Of a stretch of 26,236 nt of DNA, positions 16,081-24,875 are shown piece after piece. Below the pieces are notes generated by a model. It was not told the DNA's origin. It searched no databases and worked only from the letters and a program-made list of their open reading frames with translations. Position numbers and translations under genes: made by a program. Origin of the DNA: an uncultured Ignavibacteria bacterium (GTDB lineage Bacteria > Bacteroidota > Ignavibacteria > Tepidaquicellales > Tepidaquicellaceae); contig CALJIG010000001.1 of assembly GCA_937974175.1 (NCBI GenBank), positions 1 through 26,236 of the forward strand, read 5' to 3'. Positions within the stretch are counted from its first letter, which is position 1; each line of letters begins with the position of its first letter.

Positions 16081-16860
16081 ATGATCTCATACGGATTTTT
16101 TGATTCCATTTTTTTTGTTCCCATCTATGGAACGTTATTAATTATCTCTGCATATCTGGGGTATAAGCTTGCAAAAAAAGAGGAGAAAATTTTTGGCGGA
16201 GAAAGAAATTATGCTTCACAAGGTCTGCTTCAGGCATTTGTTATTTTTCTTTCACTGCTATATACATTTACATTTGCAAGTTCAACGAATCACTTCAGAG
16301 ATGCGAAAGCACTTGTTGCACAGGAAGCGGATGGTATTTCAGAAGTTTACCGCTGGGCAAAACAACTTGATAAGGAAGACCAGCGTAAGTTTGTACAAAT
16401 GCTATTGGAGTATTCAGAGTTCCGTGCAGATTATTCACAGAGCTACAATAGGGATAGAGCAATTCAGCTGCAAGGTAATATGTGGGATTTTATTGTATTG
16501 AAGGAAAAAGATGAAAGGTATGCATGGTATGCTCATAAAATTCTTGAAGGATTAAATACCACAACTCATCTTTACTGGGATAAATCTTATTTCGATAAAG
16601 ACAGAGTGCCGCTTCCTGCAATAATGCTGATATTTGTATTTTCTATGATTGTAACTTTCTTTCTGGGCTATACCAATGAAAACAGGCGGGCACATTTTGC
16701 AGTTAACGTATTAACGTTTGTATCGCTTAACCTGCTTATGATGTTAGTAATAAGGGAAATTGATATGCTGTATCATGGATTGATTAGCATCAATCCCGAA
16801 AACATAAAAGACCTCGTAGGATTTTTCCATGGCGTATTGGAAAATCTAAATAAAAATTAA
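16081..16860 (+). CDS. DUF4239-like (bestrophin-like) membrane protein, copy 1
   Basis: A 259-residue membrane protein with two hydrophobic segments near the N-terminus (about 10-28 and 48-66), a soluble central helical region, and two near the C-terminus (about 178-195 and 207-224). Conserved features include HFRDAKALVAQEAD, YWDKSYFDKDRVPLP and GYTNENR. The layout is that of the DUF4239/bestrophin-like family, whose function is not established; ion conduction is an analogy only. It aligns over its whole length with the protein at 17700-18473, with about half of residues identical by eye and 33 of the first 60 matching. Its stop codon overlaps the stop of the convergent gene of unknown function (shared TTAA). 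Confidence 0.75.
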   Translation: MISYGFFDSIFFVPIYGTLLIISAYLGYKLAKKEEKIFGGERNYASQGLLQAFVIFLSLLYTFTFASSTNHFRDAKALVAQEADGISEVYRWAKQLDKEDQRKFVQMLLEYSEFRADYSQSYNRDRAIQLQGNMWDFIVLKEKDERYAWYAHKILEGLNTTTHLYWDKSYFDKDRVPLPAIMLIFVFSMIVTFFLGYTNENRRAHFAVNVLTFVSLNLLMMLVIREIDMLYHGLISINPENIKDLVGFFHGVLENLNKN

Positions 16861-17540
16861 TCTGCTTTCTTAAGAATTTTTTCAGAAAGTAAAATAAGGT
16901 TCATAACTTCTTTTTCATTGTTAGAGCCTGGTGCTTTTATAAGCATTCCTTTCTGAGAAAAAAGAATTCCAAAATAACCGCTTGCGCATTTCTTTGCATA
17001 CACTGCAAGAAGATATCTTTGAATTTCCGAGTCAATAATTTTCATTATTGATGACTGAGCTTTTATAAAAGCTACATAGCTATCGGCAAAATCTTTTTCT
17101 CCGTGAGAAGTCATTTCCATAGAATCGAAATCCTTTTCTAAATCTCCGTGAAACAGAACCTCTGCATTATCTTTTATATATCTTTCGGGATTGCTCTGCG
17201 GCTGCGCATCTTTATAATGCATATGCATCACTCCAAATCCGTCATCAACATAAACACCATTACAGGTATATCTCAAAAGTGATTCATCTTTTCTTGTGAT
17301 GTGATTGCGATGCAAGTCAACGAAGTTTTCAATATTCCATGAGCGTCCGTTTGACTTACCGGTGATTTTATAATTTATCGAGCGGTCAGGTTTGGCTTGA
17401 AAGAAAAAATTATTTTTTCTGCAAAAATTTTCCAAAGCCCTGAAAGCTGCCTCTTTATTTACCTTTGCAACATATAGAACTGCAAAGCCAAAAGTCATGA
17501 CAACCCAGCATGACCACGATGTCGGATCAGTAAATCCCAT
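16857..17540 (-). CDS. Protein of unknown function with N-terminal membrane segment
   Basis: I do not recognise this 227-residue protein. Residues about 8-25 are hydrophobic (WSCWVVMTFGFAVLYVAKV) and may be a single membrane anchor; the rest looks like a soluble alpha/beta domain. Visible features are a basic stretch with KITGKSNGRSW (about 58-68), a histidine-containing GVMHMHYKDAQ near residue 105, and a C-terminal helix. The gene lies on the opposite strand between two paralogous DUF4239-like genes. Its 3' end overlaps the first by three bases, and it is divergent from the second with a 159-bp gap. This placement suggests linkage with those membrane proteins but does not prove it. Base composition looks like the neighbours, and the frame is open over its whole length. 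Confidence 0.7.
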   Translation of the reverse strand: MGFTDPTSWSCWVVMTFGFAVLYVAKVNKEAAFRALENFCRKNNFFFQAKPDRSINYKITGKSNGRSWNIENFVDLHRNHITRKDESLLRYTCNGVYVDDGFGVMHMHYKDAQPQSNPERYIKDNAEVLFHGDLEKDFDSMEMTSHGEKDFADSYVAFIKAQSSIMKIIDSEIQRYLLAVYAKKCASGYFGILFSQKGMLIKAPGSNNEKEVMNLILLSEKILKKAD

Positions 17541-17699
17541 TTTTCTTTAAATGTTTACTTAATTTTATTATTATTATATTGAAATTAAAGTTAAAAAGAA
17601 ATTAAGAACAAATGTTCCTTCTTCCTCTTGTGTAAACCGGCGAAACTATCTTCACTACACTTTTGTTTTTATTTCTTGACAAATATATAACCCCAATCA

Positions 17700-18473
17700 A
17701 TGTTCAACTATACAAATTTTGATTCAGTTCTCTTTATTCCTGTATACGGGATTCTTCTTCTTCTTATGGCATACCTTGGAAACCTGCTCGCTAAAAAGGA
17801 AAGAAAAATGTATGAAGGATTCAGAGATTATAAAGTAGAAGGATTACTAGTATCTTTTGTAACTCTCCTTTCGCTGCTATATGCATTTGTATTTGCAGGA
17901 GCTGCAACACACTACAGGGATGCACAATTATTAACAAGACAGGAAACCGATGAGCTTGCTTCCGTACACCGATGGTCAAATCATTTTGAATTTGAAGACC
18001 GCAGAAATTTTCAAAAGCTTCTTACTGAATATGTCGAGTTCCGCGCAGACTTTTCAAACGTTAGAAACAAAGAAAAAACTTCCGAACTTCAAGATGGTTT
18101 GTGGAATTACTTAATGAAAATGGAAAATGACCCCAAGCAAAATCTCACCGCCGTTAAGATGTTAACTACACTTGATACTGCAATTCATTTATATTGGGAT
18201 AAGTACTATGTACTTAAAGATAGGATTCCTTTACCTTCGATAGTATTACTCTTTATAGCTTCTTTATTAATTACTTTTTTTGTAGGATATGCAAATGAAA
18301 ACAGAGATAGTCATTTCTCGGTAAACATATTTATATTTGTTTCGCTAAATCTGATTATTATGATAACGATAAGAGAGCTTGATATGCTACATCAGGGATT
18401 GATACAGGTAAGCAGGGAAAGTCTTACAGACTTTGCTAAGTTGTTAAGACAAATGTATGAATCCGGAAAATAA
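17700..18473 (+). CDS. DUF4239-like (bestrophin-like) membrane protein, copy 2
   Basis: A 257-residue paralog of the protein at 16081-16860 with the same plan: two N-terminal and two C-terminal hydrophobic segments around a soluble helical region. Shared landmarks are an AYLG..LAKKE segment, LSLLYAF, HYRDAQLLTRQE, EFRADFS, HLYWDKYY, DRIPLPS and RELDML. The conserved charged residues in and near the membrane segments (for example IRELDML) suggest retained function in both copies. It is followed 13 bp after its stop by a strong hairpin. Function unknown; the family name is the safest statement. Confidence 0.75.
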   Translation: MFNYTNFDSVLFIPVYGILLLLMAYLGNLLAKKERKMYEGFRDYKVEGLLVSFVTLLSLLYAFVFAGAATHYRDAQLLTRQETDELASVHRWSNHFEFEDRRNFQKLLTEYVEFRADFSNVRNKEKTSELQDGLWNYLMKMENDPKQNLTAVKMLTTLDTAIHLYWDKYYVLKDRIPLPSIVLLFIASLLITFFVGYANENRDSHFSVNIFIFVSLNLIIMITIRELDMLHQGLIQVSRESLTDFAKLLRQMYESGK

Positions 18474-18486
18474 ATAATATGGATTC

Positions 18487-18520
18487 CCGCTCTGTGGTTG
18501 GAATCACAGAGCGGTCAGAT
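18487..18520 (+). terminator. Strong hairpin between convergent genes, probable terminator
   Basis: A perfect 10-bp GC-rich stem (CCGCTCTGTG with CACAGAGCGG, 18487-18496 and 18505-18514, 8-nt loop) lies 13 bp after the DUF4239-like gene and about 70 bp from the ftsZ stop. A T-rich stretch (ATTTTCTTT) begins five bases after the stem on the plus strand. A second, AT-rich inverted repeat (TTAAAAGA/TCTTTTAA) lies at 18552-18572, nearer ftsZ. Confidence 0.55.
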
Positions 18521-18584
18521 TTTCTTTGTAGTTCATTAGGGGGTAATGATTTTAAAAGAATTAATCTTTTAATCCAAAAAAATA

Positions 18585-19799
18585 TTAATCCATTTGTCTT
18601 CTCAGAAACGCAGGCTTCTGGAAGTCATCGCTGATTTTAAATTCTTCAATATTCTCATCTGTATATTTTTCTTCAACATGTTTTTCTTCACTAAGGTCAT
18701 CGTTCAGTTTTATTTCTCTTCTTTGCCAGGCCGGTTTATCTAAATTAGATAACTCGTTATCTGTTATCATTGTTGTGATTTTCGGAGCGTAGTTAGGTTT
18801 TATTTCTACTACCTTTGCTTCTCCGTTACCGTTCAATGTTTTCTTCTGTCTGTTAAAACCTGTTGCGATAACAGTAACCATAATTTCGTCTTTCATCGTA
18901 TCGTCTTTCACCATACCGGTAATGAATGCAGCATCTTCTCCTGCAGCTTCCTGTATGATAGAATTGATTTCATTCAATTCATGAATGCTAATCTTAGAAT
19001 AACTTACATTCGTAAGAACACATTCAGAACCTGCGATATCAATTAAATCAAGAAGCGGATTTGATAATGCAGCAGCGGCAGCTTTTGCAGCTCTGCCTTC
19101 ACCGGTTGCAATACCTGTACCCATCATTGCCTCGCCTTTTTCTTTCATGATAGTTCTTACATCGGCAAAGTCAACGTTGATTTTTCCGGGCTTCGTAATG
19201 ATTTGTGATATACCGTTCGTTGCATTATAAAGAACTCTGTTTGCAAGGTCAAAAGCATCTTCTTCAGAAGTGTCTTTACCAACAAGGTCAAGAATTCTTT
19301 CGTTCGGAATAACGATAAGACTATCGATTTCATCACTCAGCTTTTGCACACCTGACTCGGCAAGTTTCATTCTTGGTTTACCTTCGAATGCAAACGGCTT
19401 TGTTACGATAGCAACTACCAGCGAGTTCATAGCTTTTGCAATATGAGCTATTGCAGGTGCTGCTCCGGTACCTGTTCCTCCCCCCATTCCGGCAGTAATA
19501 AAAACCATATCGCTGCCTTCGAGCATTTTTTCGATTTCATCACGGCTTTCTTCAACCGCTTTAAAACCAACTTCTTCTTTCATTCCGGCGCCAAGTCCTT
19601 TTGTGACGTTTTTGCCGATTTGAATTTTTACATCTGCCTTGCTCATATCAAGAGCCTGTGCATCTGTATTGATGGCGATAAACTGTACTCCATCGATGCC
19701 TTTATCCACCATCGAGTTAATAATGTTTCCGCCTGCGCCGCCGACACCTATTACTTTTATTTTTGCGCCGCTCATTTGGGTTGGAACGAGTTTAATCAT
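18585..19799 (-). CDS. ftsZ: Cell division GTPase FtsZ
   Basis: Tubulin-like GTPase that polymerises at midcell to form the Z ring. The 404-residue protein has the nucleotide motif GGGTGTG at 106-112, an N-terminal glycine-rich loop GVGGAGGN at 18-25, and the T7 synergy loop NVDFADVR at 208-215, whose Asp completes the GTPase site of the next subunit. The C-terminal peptide KPAFLRRQ (395-402) matches the FtsA-binding tail. An earlier similar motif, KPAWQRRE, occurs at 355-362 in the linker. It is the last gene of the dcw cluster, 81 bp after ftsA. An internal ATG at codon 9 (MSGAKIKVIG) is an alternative start close to the usual FtsZ N-terminus. Confidence 0.98.
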   Translation of the reverse strand: MIKLVPTQMSGAKIKVIGVGGAGGNIINSMVDKGIDGVQFIAINTDAQALDMSKADVKIQIGKNVTKGLGAGMKEEVGFKAVEESRDEIEKMLEGSDMVFITAGMGGGTGTGAAPAIAHIAKAMNSLVVAIVTKPFAFEGKPRMKLAESGVQKLSDEIDSLIVIPNERILDLVGKDTSEEDAFDLANRVLYNATNGISQIITKPGKINVDFADVRTIMKEKGEAMMGTGIATGEGRAAKAAAAALSNPLLDLIDIAGSECVLTNVSYSKISIHELNEINSIIQEAAGEDAAFITGMVKDDTMKDEIMVTVIATGFNRQKKTLNGNGEAKVVEIKPNYAPKITTMITDNELSNLDKPAWQRREIKLNDDLSEEKHVEEKYTDENIEEFKISDDFQKPAFLRRQMD

Positions 19800-19880
19800 G
19801 TTAATTTTTCCTTTCGTGTTAAGGAATTTATTTGGGTTAGTTAAATAATAATTTTTGTTTTAAGATGAAAATTTTTAAAT

Positions 19881-21158
19881 TTAAAGCTCATCGAACCATT
19901 CTTTAATCTTTGCAAGTATTCCTTTTGCATTAAGCTTCTTTGACTTCTTCTTTTTATCTGTTGGTGAAAGTTTATAAGCATCATTGAGTGTTTTTACTCT
20001 GTGAAGAACAAGTCCCACACCTGTTGCAAAAATCGGGCTCTCAACTTCTTTTGTTAATCCTCCTGAGAGGCCTGTAGGAAATCCTAAGTTAACTTCCATG
20101 CCAAGAACTTCTTCGGCAAGCTCGCGTGAACCTCTTACCAGTGAACCGCCGCCTGTAACTACTACACCTGCGTGAAGTTCTTTTTGAATGCCTGAGTTTT
20201 TTAACTCAACTGCACTCAGCTCAAAAATATCCTGCATACGCGCCATTATAATTCTTGACAGAATGCTTTTCTTTGTGCGCTTCGGCTGATTGCGATGAAT
20301 AGATTCAAATGTAATTTCATCATCGTTCAGAATTTCGCTTAGTGTTGCATAGCCGTATTCTCTTTTAATTCTCTCTGCTTCAGCATCGGAAATTCCGAGA
20401 GCTTCGACTATATCGTTCGTTACTAAATTCCCTGCAATGCCAATTCCTGCAGTATATTTTAAAACTCCTTTTTTGAAAACTGCAACATCAGTTGTTCCGC
20501 CGCCGATATCAATCATTGCAACACCTACTTTCTTTTCTGTTTCATCAAGTACTGAATAAGATGATGCAATTGGCTCGAGCACTATATCATCTATATCCAC
20601 TCCGCAGCTTGTAACACATTTAGATAAATCGTCGATAGATGAAACAAGACCCGTAATAATATTAACTTTTGCTTCAAGCTTTGTACCGAACATCCCTACC
20701 GGTGTTTCATAAATTCCGTCCTTGCCGTCAATAATATATTCCTGAGGAACGACTTCAATTATTTTTGTATCGCTTGGTAATTTTAAAATTCTGGACTGGT
20801 CAAGCAATCTTCTTACATCTTCCTCTGAAATAACTCTGTCAGGATTGTTTATCCCAATGATACTGCTTGACTGAATACATCTTATATGATGCCCTGCGAT
20901 ACCAACTGACACCGATGAAATATCTACACCTGAATTTAACTTGGCTTCATCAAGGGCTGCCCTTATAGATTCAATTGTCTTATGAGGATTGACAACAATT
21001 CCCCTGTGCAAACCATCAGACGGTGCCTTGCCTATCCCTATTATATCTATTTTTTTATCACCCATTATCCTTGCAACGATAACGCATACCTTCGTTGTGC
21101 CGACATCAAGTCCCACAACTATATCTTCATCCATGTATGATTTTGTATTTTTCGACAT
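19881..21158 (-). CDS. ftsA: Cell division protein FtsA
   Basis: Actin-like protein that ties FtsZ filaments to the inner membrane and recruits later division proteins. The 425-residue protein shows the phosphate-1 motif DVGTTK (18-23), phosphate-2 IDIGGGTTDVAVF (216-228) and adenosine motif VVTGGGSLV. The SHS2-like 1C insertion is present at its usual place (about 85-165). After a lysine-rich linker, the last residues GILAKIKEWFDEL form the amphipathic membrane-targeting helix. It begins six bases after the ftsQ stop and precedes ftsZ, the canonical arrangement. Confidence 0.97.
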   Translation of the reverse strand: MSKNTKSYMDEDIVVGLDVGTTKVCVIVARIMGDKKIDIIGIGKAPSDGLHRGIVVNPHKTIESIRAALDEAKLNSGVDISSVSVGIAGHHIRCIQSSSIIGINNPDRVISEEDVRRLLDQSRILKLPSDTKIIEVVPQEYIIDGKDGIYETPVGMFGTKLEAKVNIITGLVSSIDDLSKCVTSCGVDIDDIVLEPIASSYSVLDETEKKVGVAMIDIGGGTTDVAVFKKGVLKYTAGIGIAGNLVTNDIVEALGISDAEAERIKREYGYATLSEILNDDEITFESIHRNQPKRTKKSILSRIIMARMQDIFELSAVELKNSGIQKELHAGVVVTGGGSLVRGSRELAEEVLGMEVNLGFPTGLSGGLTKEVESPIFATGVGLVLHRVKTLNDAYKLSPTDKKKKSKKLNAKGILAKIKEWFDEL

Positions 21159-21164
21159 AATATT

Positions 21165-21944
21165 TTATTGATAGTTTACAACAATCTGATTCGAGTAACG
21201 TAAATCGAGATAATTTATTTTTTTGTTTCTGTTATCGGGGTAAATTTGTGTTAGATAGTTATTCAAATATGTTAACCTGTTCAAAATTGTTTTCTGATAA
21301 TCTTTATTTGCAATGCTTTCTGTTTCTCTTGGTAAATAACAAGGGAACGGAATGTCATTCGTATAAACTATTATTGAATTAGGGTCTGCAAAGTTTATTT
21401 CAGAAATATTATTGTACAACACTTTATTCTTTTTGTATGTATTCATTATCATAAACATTGCAATTCTTATCTCTTCACTTTTTAATTTTGAAGACTGCAC
21501 TTCTGCCGGAGTCAGTTTTAACCCGCTTATTACAGGCAGATCAAAAATCTTTTTTATGTTCTTGTAAGTGAATAACTCAAGCTCCTCATCAATTAATTTC
21601 ACTTCGTTATCGAGGCTTACAATTGCAAGAGGTCTTTTTTCGATAACTTCAATCACAAGTTCATCCGGCGGCTGCTTGCTTACAAATGCTTTCTTAATTT
21701 CAGGATGTCTTAAAATTCTGTCCTGAATAATTTTTAAATTCAATTCATCATCGAACGCGACTGTATCTCTTAATCTTGCAATATCCAATATTTCATCACG
21801 GGTTACAGATACGTTTCCTTTTATCGTTATCTTATCATATTTGCTGTCTGCCTTCCATTTATTTGCCAATACAACAGACGACACTACAATAAGTATTATG
21901 AGAAAGAATAAACTAAGAAATCTATATTTGCGAAATATTGCCAT
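21165..21944 (-). CDS. ftsQ: Cell division protein FtsQ
   Basis: Bitopic divisome protein of 259 residues. It has a short cytoplasmic basic start (MAIFRKYR), one membrane helix (about 9-28) and a periplasmic POTRA domain beginning YDKITIKGNVSVTRDEILD, followed by the FtsQ beta domain. The ATG at 21944 overlaps the murC stop by one base (TGATG). A TTG one codon upstream is also in frame but is less likely as the start. Sequence conservation of FtsQ is low in general, so the call rests on POTRA-like features plus the murC-ftsQ-ftsA order. Confidence 0.9.
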   Translation of the reverse strand: MAIFRKYRFLSLFFLIILIVVSSVVLANKWKADSKYDKITIKGNVSVTRDEILDIARLRDTVAFDDELNLKIIQDRILRHPEIKKAFVSKQPPDELVIEVIEKRPLAIVSLDNEVKLIDEELELFTYKNIKKIFDLPVISGLKLTPAEVQSSKLKSEEIRIAMFMIMNTYKKNKVLYNNISEINFADPNSIIVYTNDIPFPCYLPRETESIANKDYQKTILNRLTYLNNYLTQIYPDNRNKKINYLDLRYSNQIVVNYQ

Positions 21945-23317
21945 CAATATTTATTTTTTACAATTGATACATACTCATCGCAGTAATTCGTTATTGTACC
22001 TGCGCCCTGGAAAATTACTATGTCCTTATCTTTTACAATCTCTTTCAGCTTGCTGAAAATTTCCGATTTCTCATTGAAAGAATACGATTCCTTAGGGTAA
22101 TTTTTATTGAACTCTTTAAATATTAAATCACTTGTTACACCTTCAATCGGCAGCTCTCTTGCCGGATAAATTTTATCAAGAATAAGAATATCTGTCTCTG
22201 AAAATGCATCACTGAAAGCCTTGTAAAAATCCTGTGTTCTCGAATACAAATGCGGCTGAAACACTGTAATAATTCTTCCGAGATTTATCGACCTCGCTGC
22301 TTCCAAAGTTGCTCTTACTTCTGTCGGATGATGTGCGTAGTCGTCGTAAACTCTTATACCGTTTGTAAATTTAAGTTCGAATCTTCTTTTCACTCCGCCG
22401 AAACTTTGTAAAGCTTTTGAGATTTGTTCATCTCCCAATCCTGTTTCCTTCGCAGATAAAAATGCTGCAGAGGAATTAAGCATATTATGCCTTCCTATTA
22501 CGGAAAGATTTATCTCTGATTCATTCAATTTAAATGAACATGTTTTTTCCGAGTAAGTAATGTTGTCAATCACAAAATCATTTTCATCATCAAAACCAAA
22601 GAAAACTTTTTGTTTTTCAATTCTGTCTGCAATTGCCCTCACATTTTCATCATCGCCATTCAATATTACTTTACAGTTTTTTTTTCCAAGGTTACAGAAC
22701 TTTATAAAATTATTTTGTATGTCTTCAAGATTTTCATAGATATCCAGATGGTCAGCTTCTATATTATTAACAATTATTACATCTGCTTTCAGAGTTAAAA
22801 AGCTTCTGTCGTATTCATCAGCCTCTACAACTGCAATATTACTGTTCCCTATTCTTGATGAGCTGCCGTCTAAGAATGAAAGATTCCCTCCAACAAAAAC
22901 AGTCGGGTCCAGATTATTATCGATCAGAATTTTTGCAATCATCGAAGTAGTCGTTGTCTTGCCATGCGTTCCACTTACTGCAATTAAGAATTTATCGTTA
23001 ACAATTTCACCTAAAGCTTTTGCTCTTTTTATTGTCGGTATATTTAACGAAACCGCTTTTATATATTCCGGATTATCTTCTTTAACTGCAGCAGAGTAAA
23101 TTACCAGTTCAGTGTCATCCGGAAGAAATTCTGCGTCATGTCCTTCATGGATCGTTATTCCAAAATTTTTCAACCGCTCGGAAATATCAGTTGTGTATGA
23201 ATCACTACCCGAGACTGTATAGTTATTTTTCGCAAGATACTCTGCTATCCCGCTCATTCCTATTCCCCCTGTACCTATGAAGTGTACCTTCTTAATATTT
23301 CCGAATACGTCGCTCAT
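21944..23317 (-). CDS. murC: UDP-N-acetylmuramate--L-alanine ligase
   Basis: Cytoplasmic ATP-dependent ligase that adds L-alanine to UDP-MurNAc, the first amino acid of the peptidoglycan stem. The 457-residue protein has the substrate-binding GTGGIGMSGIAE (15-26), the ATP-binding P-loop GTHGKTTT (116-123), the Mur-ligase central motif EADEYDRSFL and the C-terminal DDYAHHPTEV. Its start overlaps the stop of the preceding small membrane protein gene by one base (TAATG), and its end overlaps ftsQ. No murB follows, unlike in many dcw clusters. Confidence 0.98.
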   Translation of the reverse strand: MSDVFGNIKKVHFIGTGGIGMSGIAEYLAKNNYTVSGSDSYTTDISERLKNFGITIHEGHDAEFLPDDTELVIYSAAVKEDNPEYIKAVSLNIPTIKRAKALGEIVNDKFLIAVSGTHGKTTTTSMIAKILIDNNLDPTVFVGGNLSFLDGSSSRIGNSNIAVVEADEYDRSFLTLKADVIIVNNIEADHLDIYENLEDIQNNFIKFCNLGKKNCKVILNGDDENVRAIADRIEKQKVFFGFDDENDFVIDNITYSEKTCSFKLNESEINLSVIGRHNMLNSSAAFLSAKETGLGDEQISKALQSFGGVKRRFELKFTNGIRVYDDYAHHPTEVRATLEAARSINLGRIITVFQPHLYSRTQDFYKAFSDAFSETDILILDKIYPARELPIEGVTSDLIFKEFNKNYPKESYSFNEKSEIFSKLKEIVKDKDIVIFQGAGTITNYCDEYVSIVKNKY

Positions 23318-23787
23318 TAAATTTTATTTTGAAGTCCTTTTCTTATTTGTTGAAATTCAGATATCAGTTTTGTTTCATTTTGAAAATCACTCAGTCTTAT
23401 TCTTAACAATCTTTTTCTGTTGGCAAGTTTTAATTTCACTAATCTAATATTGCTCTTTTCTAGTCTTCCTTCTTTTTTCTCCCGCGAGAATTTTATACCG
23501 ACTATCTCATTATATGGCAGCTCTCTTTGGCCGAATCTGTTTTTCAAAGTGATTTTTCTGTCATCAAAAACTAAATATCTTGCTCTTACATAATTTGAAA
23601 TCAGTATGGCAGTAAAGAACAAAATAAAAATACTTATGATATAAATTATAGAGTCCTGAACTACTACCTGAAATTTTTCGTTTGAAAAACTTCCTCTTAC
23701 CAAAACATATAATATCAATGTTGTTAGATAAATCAAGAGTGATATATAATAAAAATCTAATCTGTATTTATATGTTCTTTCATTCAT
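23317..23787 (-). CDS. Small membrane protein with PH-like cytoplasmic domain, inside dcw cluster
   Basis: A 156-residue protein with two hydrophobic segments (about 10-28 and 43-66), followed by a basic soluble domain of about 85 residues: YLVFDDRKITLKNRFGQREL, NEIVGIKFSRE, and so on. That pattern of short beta strands plus a final helix resembles bacterial PH-like domains of YdbT/YcxB-type membrane proteins. I do not recognise the exact family. It is embedded between murG (ATGA overlap) and murC (TAATG overlap), so its translation is coupled to both and it is very probably co-expressed with cell-wall synthesis. A role in wall synthesis or division is inference from position only. Confidence 0.78.
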   Translation of the reverse strand: MNERTYKYRLDFYYISLLIYLTTLILYVLVRGSFSNEKFQVVVQDSIIYIISIFILFFTAILISNYVRARYLVFDDRKITLKNRFGQRELPYNEIVGIKFSREKKEGRLEKSNIRLVKLKLANRKRLLRIRLSDFQNETKLISEFQQIRKGLQNKI

Positions 23788-24875
23788 AATTTTGCCAGCT
23801 TAATAACTTCATCTGCAATTTTTGAAGCTGCATTTATATCGGAGAACTTTGAAATATTCGTTTTTAATTCATTCAATAAATTTTCACCGTATAAATATTT
23901 TTCAATCGTATTATACATTTCTTTATCCAGATCTTTTTGTAAAAGCATCACAGCAGCTTTTCTGTTCATCATACTTCTTGCATTCATCTCCTGATGATTT
24001 TCCGCTGAAGTCGGGAGTGGAATCAAAATTGCCGGCAATTCCAAATAAGCAATTTCCATTATACTCGTAATTCCTGAACGGCATATAACTAAGTCAGCTG
24101 CAGAAAAAGCATAAGCTATTTTCTCAATAAAATCTAAAATTTTTATTTTGTCAGAGAACTGCTTGTATTTATCGTTGTAAAATTTAAAATCCGGTACACC
24201 TGTCTGCCAGATAAGATTTATATTTTTCTCGTAAAGCTTCGGAGCAATTTTATCTAAAGCTACATTAATTCCTCTTGCGCCCTGGCTGGCACCGAATATA
24301 AAAATAGTTTTGTTCTCTACCGGAAGATTGAAAGACTTCAATGCTTCTCTTTTATCAATCAGTTTTAATGATGTTCTTATTGGATGCGCTATATTTAAAA
24401 TATTGTCTTTTCTCTTCACATATTTATTACTGTCTTCGAATGTCAAAACAACTTTACCAGCCTTCTTTGAAAGATACTGTATAGTCTTACCCGGATATGA
24501 ATTTCCTTCCTGTAACAGCACCGGAACTTTCAATCTGTTCGCTGCGTAAATTACGGGGCCACATACAAATCCACCTGTACCAATTACAACATCCGGCTTA
24601 AATTCTTTTATAATTCTTCTGCTTTTCAAAACAGAGCCGACGACTTTCATAGGAAGCGAAATATTCATCAGATACTTTTCCCTGTTGAATCCTGCGATTT
24701 CGATTAACTTAATATTGTAATTATTCTGCGGCACTATTTTTTCTTCTATTCTTCCTTTAGCTCCAATAAACAGAATTTCTGCATCGGGAAATTTTTTCTT
24801 TATTTCATCTGCGATTGCGATAGCGGGGAAAATATGTCCGCCGGTACCGCCCGCAGCAAATATTACTTTAAGCAC
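23784..24875 (-). CDS. murG: UDP-GlcNAc:lipid I N-acetylglucosamine transferase MurG
   Basis: Peripheral membrane GT-B glycosyltransferase that converts lipid I to lipid II on the cytoplasmic face. Key motifs are the N-terminal GGTGGHIFPA loop, the central GASQGARGIN loop of the C-domain, a CRSGITSIMEIAYLELPAIL donor-binding region and NHQEMNA. The start chosen is GTG at 24875, giving MLKVIFAAGGTGG, 363 residues, close to the family's usual length, with an 8-nt overlap with the ftsW stop. The frame continues upstream to a TTG at 24917. That would add a basic 14-residue extension not expected for MurG and a 50-nt overlap. No ATG is available in this region. Confidence 0.96.
   Translation of the reverse strand: MLKVIFAAGGTGGHIFPAIAIADEIKKKFPDAEILFIGAKGRIEEKIVPQNNYNIKLIEIAGFNREKYLMNISLPMKVVGSVLKSRRIIKEFKPDVVIGTGGFVCGPVIYAANRLKVPVLLQEGNSYPGKTIQYLSKKAGKVVLTFEDSNKYVKRKDNILNIAHPIRTSLKLIDKREALKSFNLPVENKTIFIFGASQGARGINVALDKIAPKLYEKNINLIWQTGVPDFKFYNDKYKQFSDKIKILDFIEKIAYAFSAADLVICRSGITSIMEIAYLELPAILIPLPTSAENHQEMNARSMMNRKAAVMLLQKDLDKEMYNTIEKYLYGENLLNELKTNISKFSDINAASKIADEVIKLAKL

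Noticed and set aside
17676..17699. TTGACA upstream of the second DUF4239-like gene as a -35 promoter box
   Set aside because: The start codon follows 18 bp later, leaving no room for a -10 element and transcription start before the gene.
19443..19844. 133-codon plus-strand open frame
   Set aside because: It lies antisense within ftsZ, whose protein is unambiguous; the frame is a codon-bias shadow.
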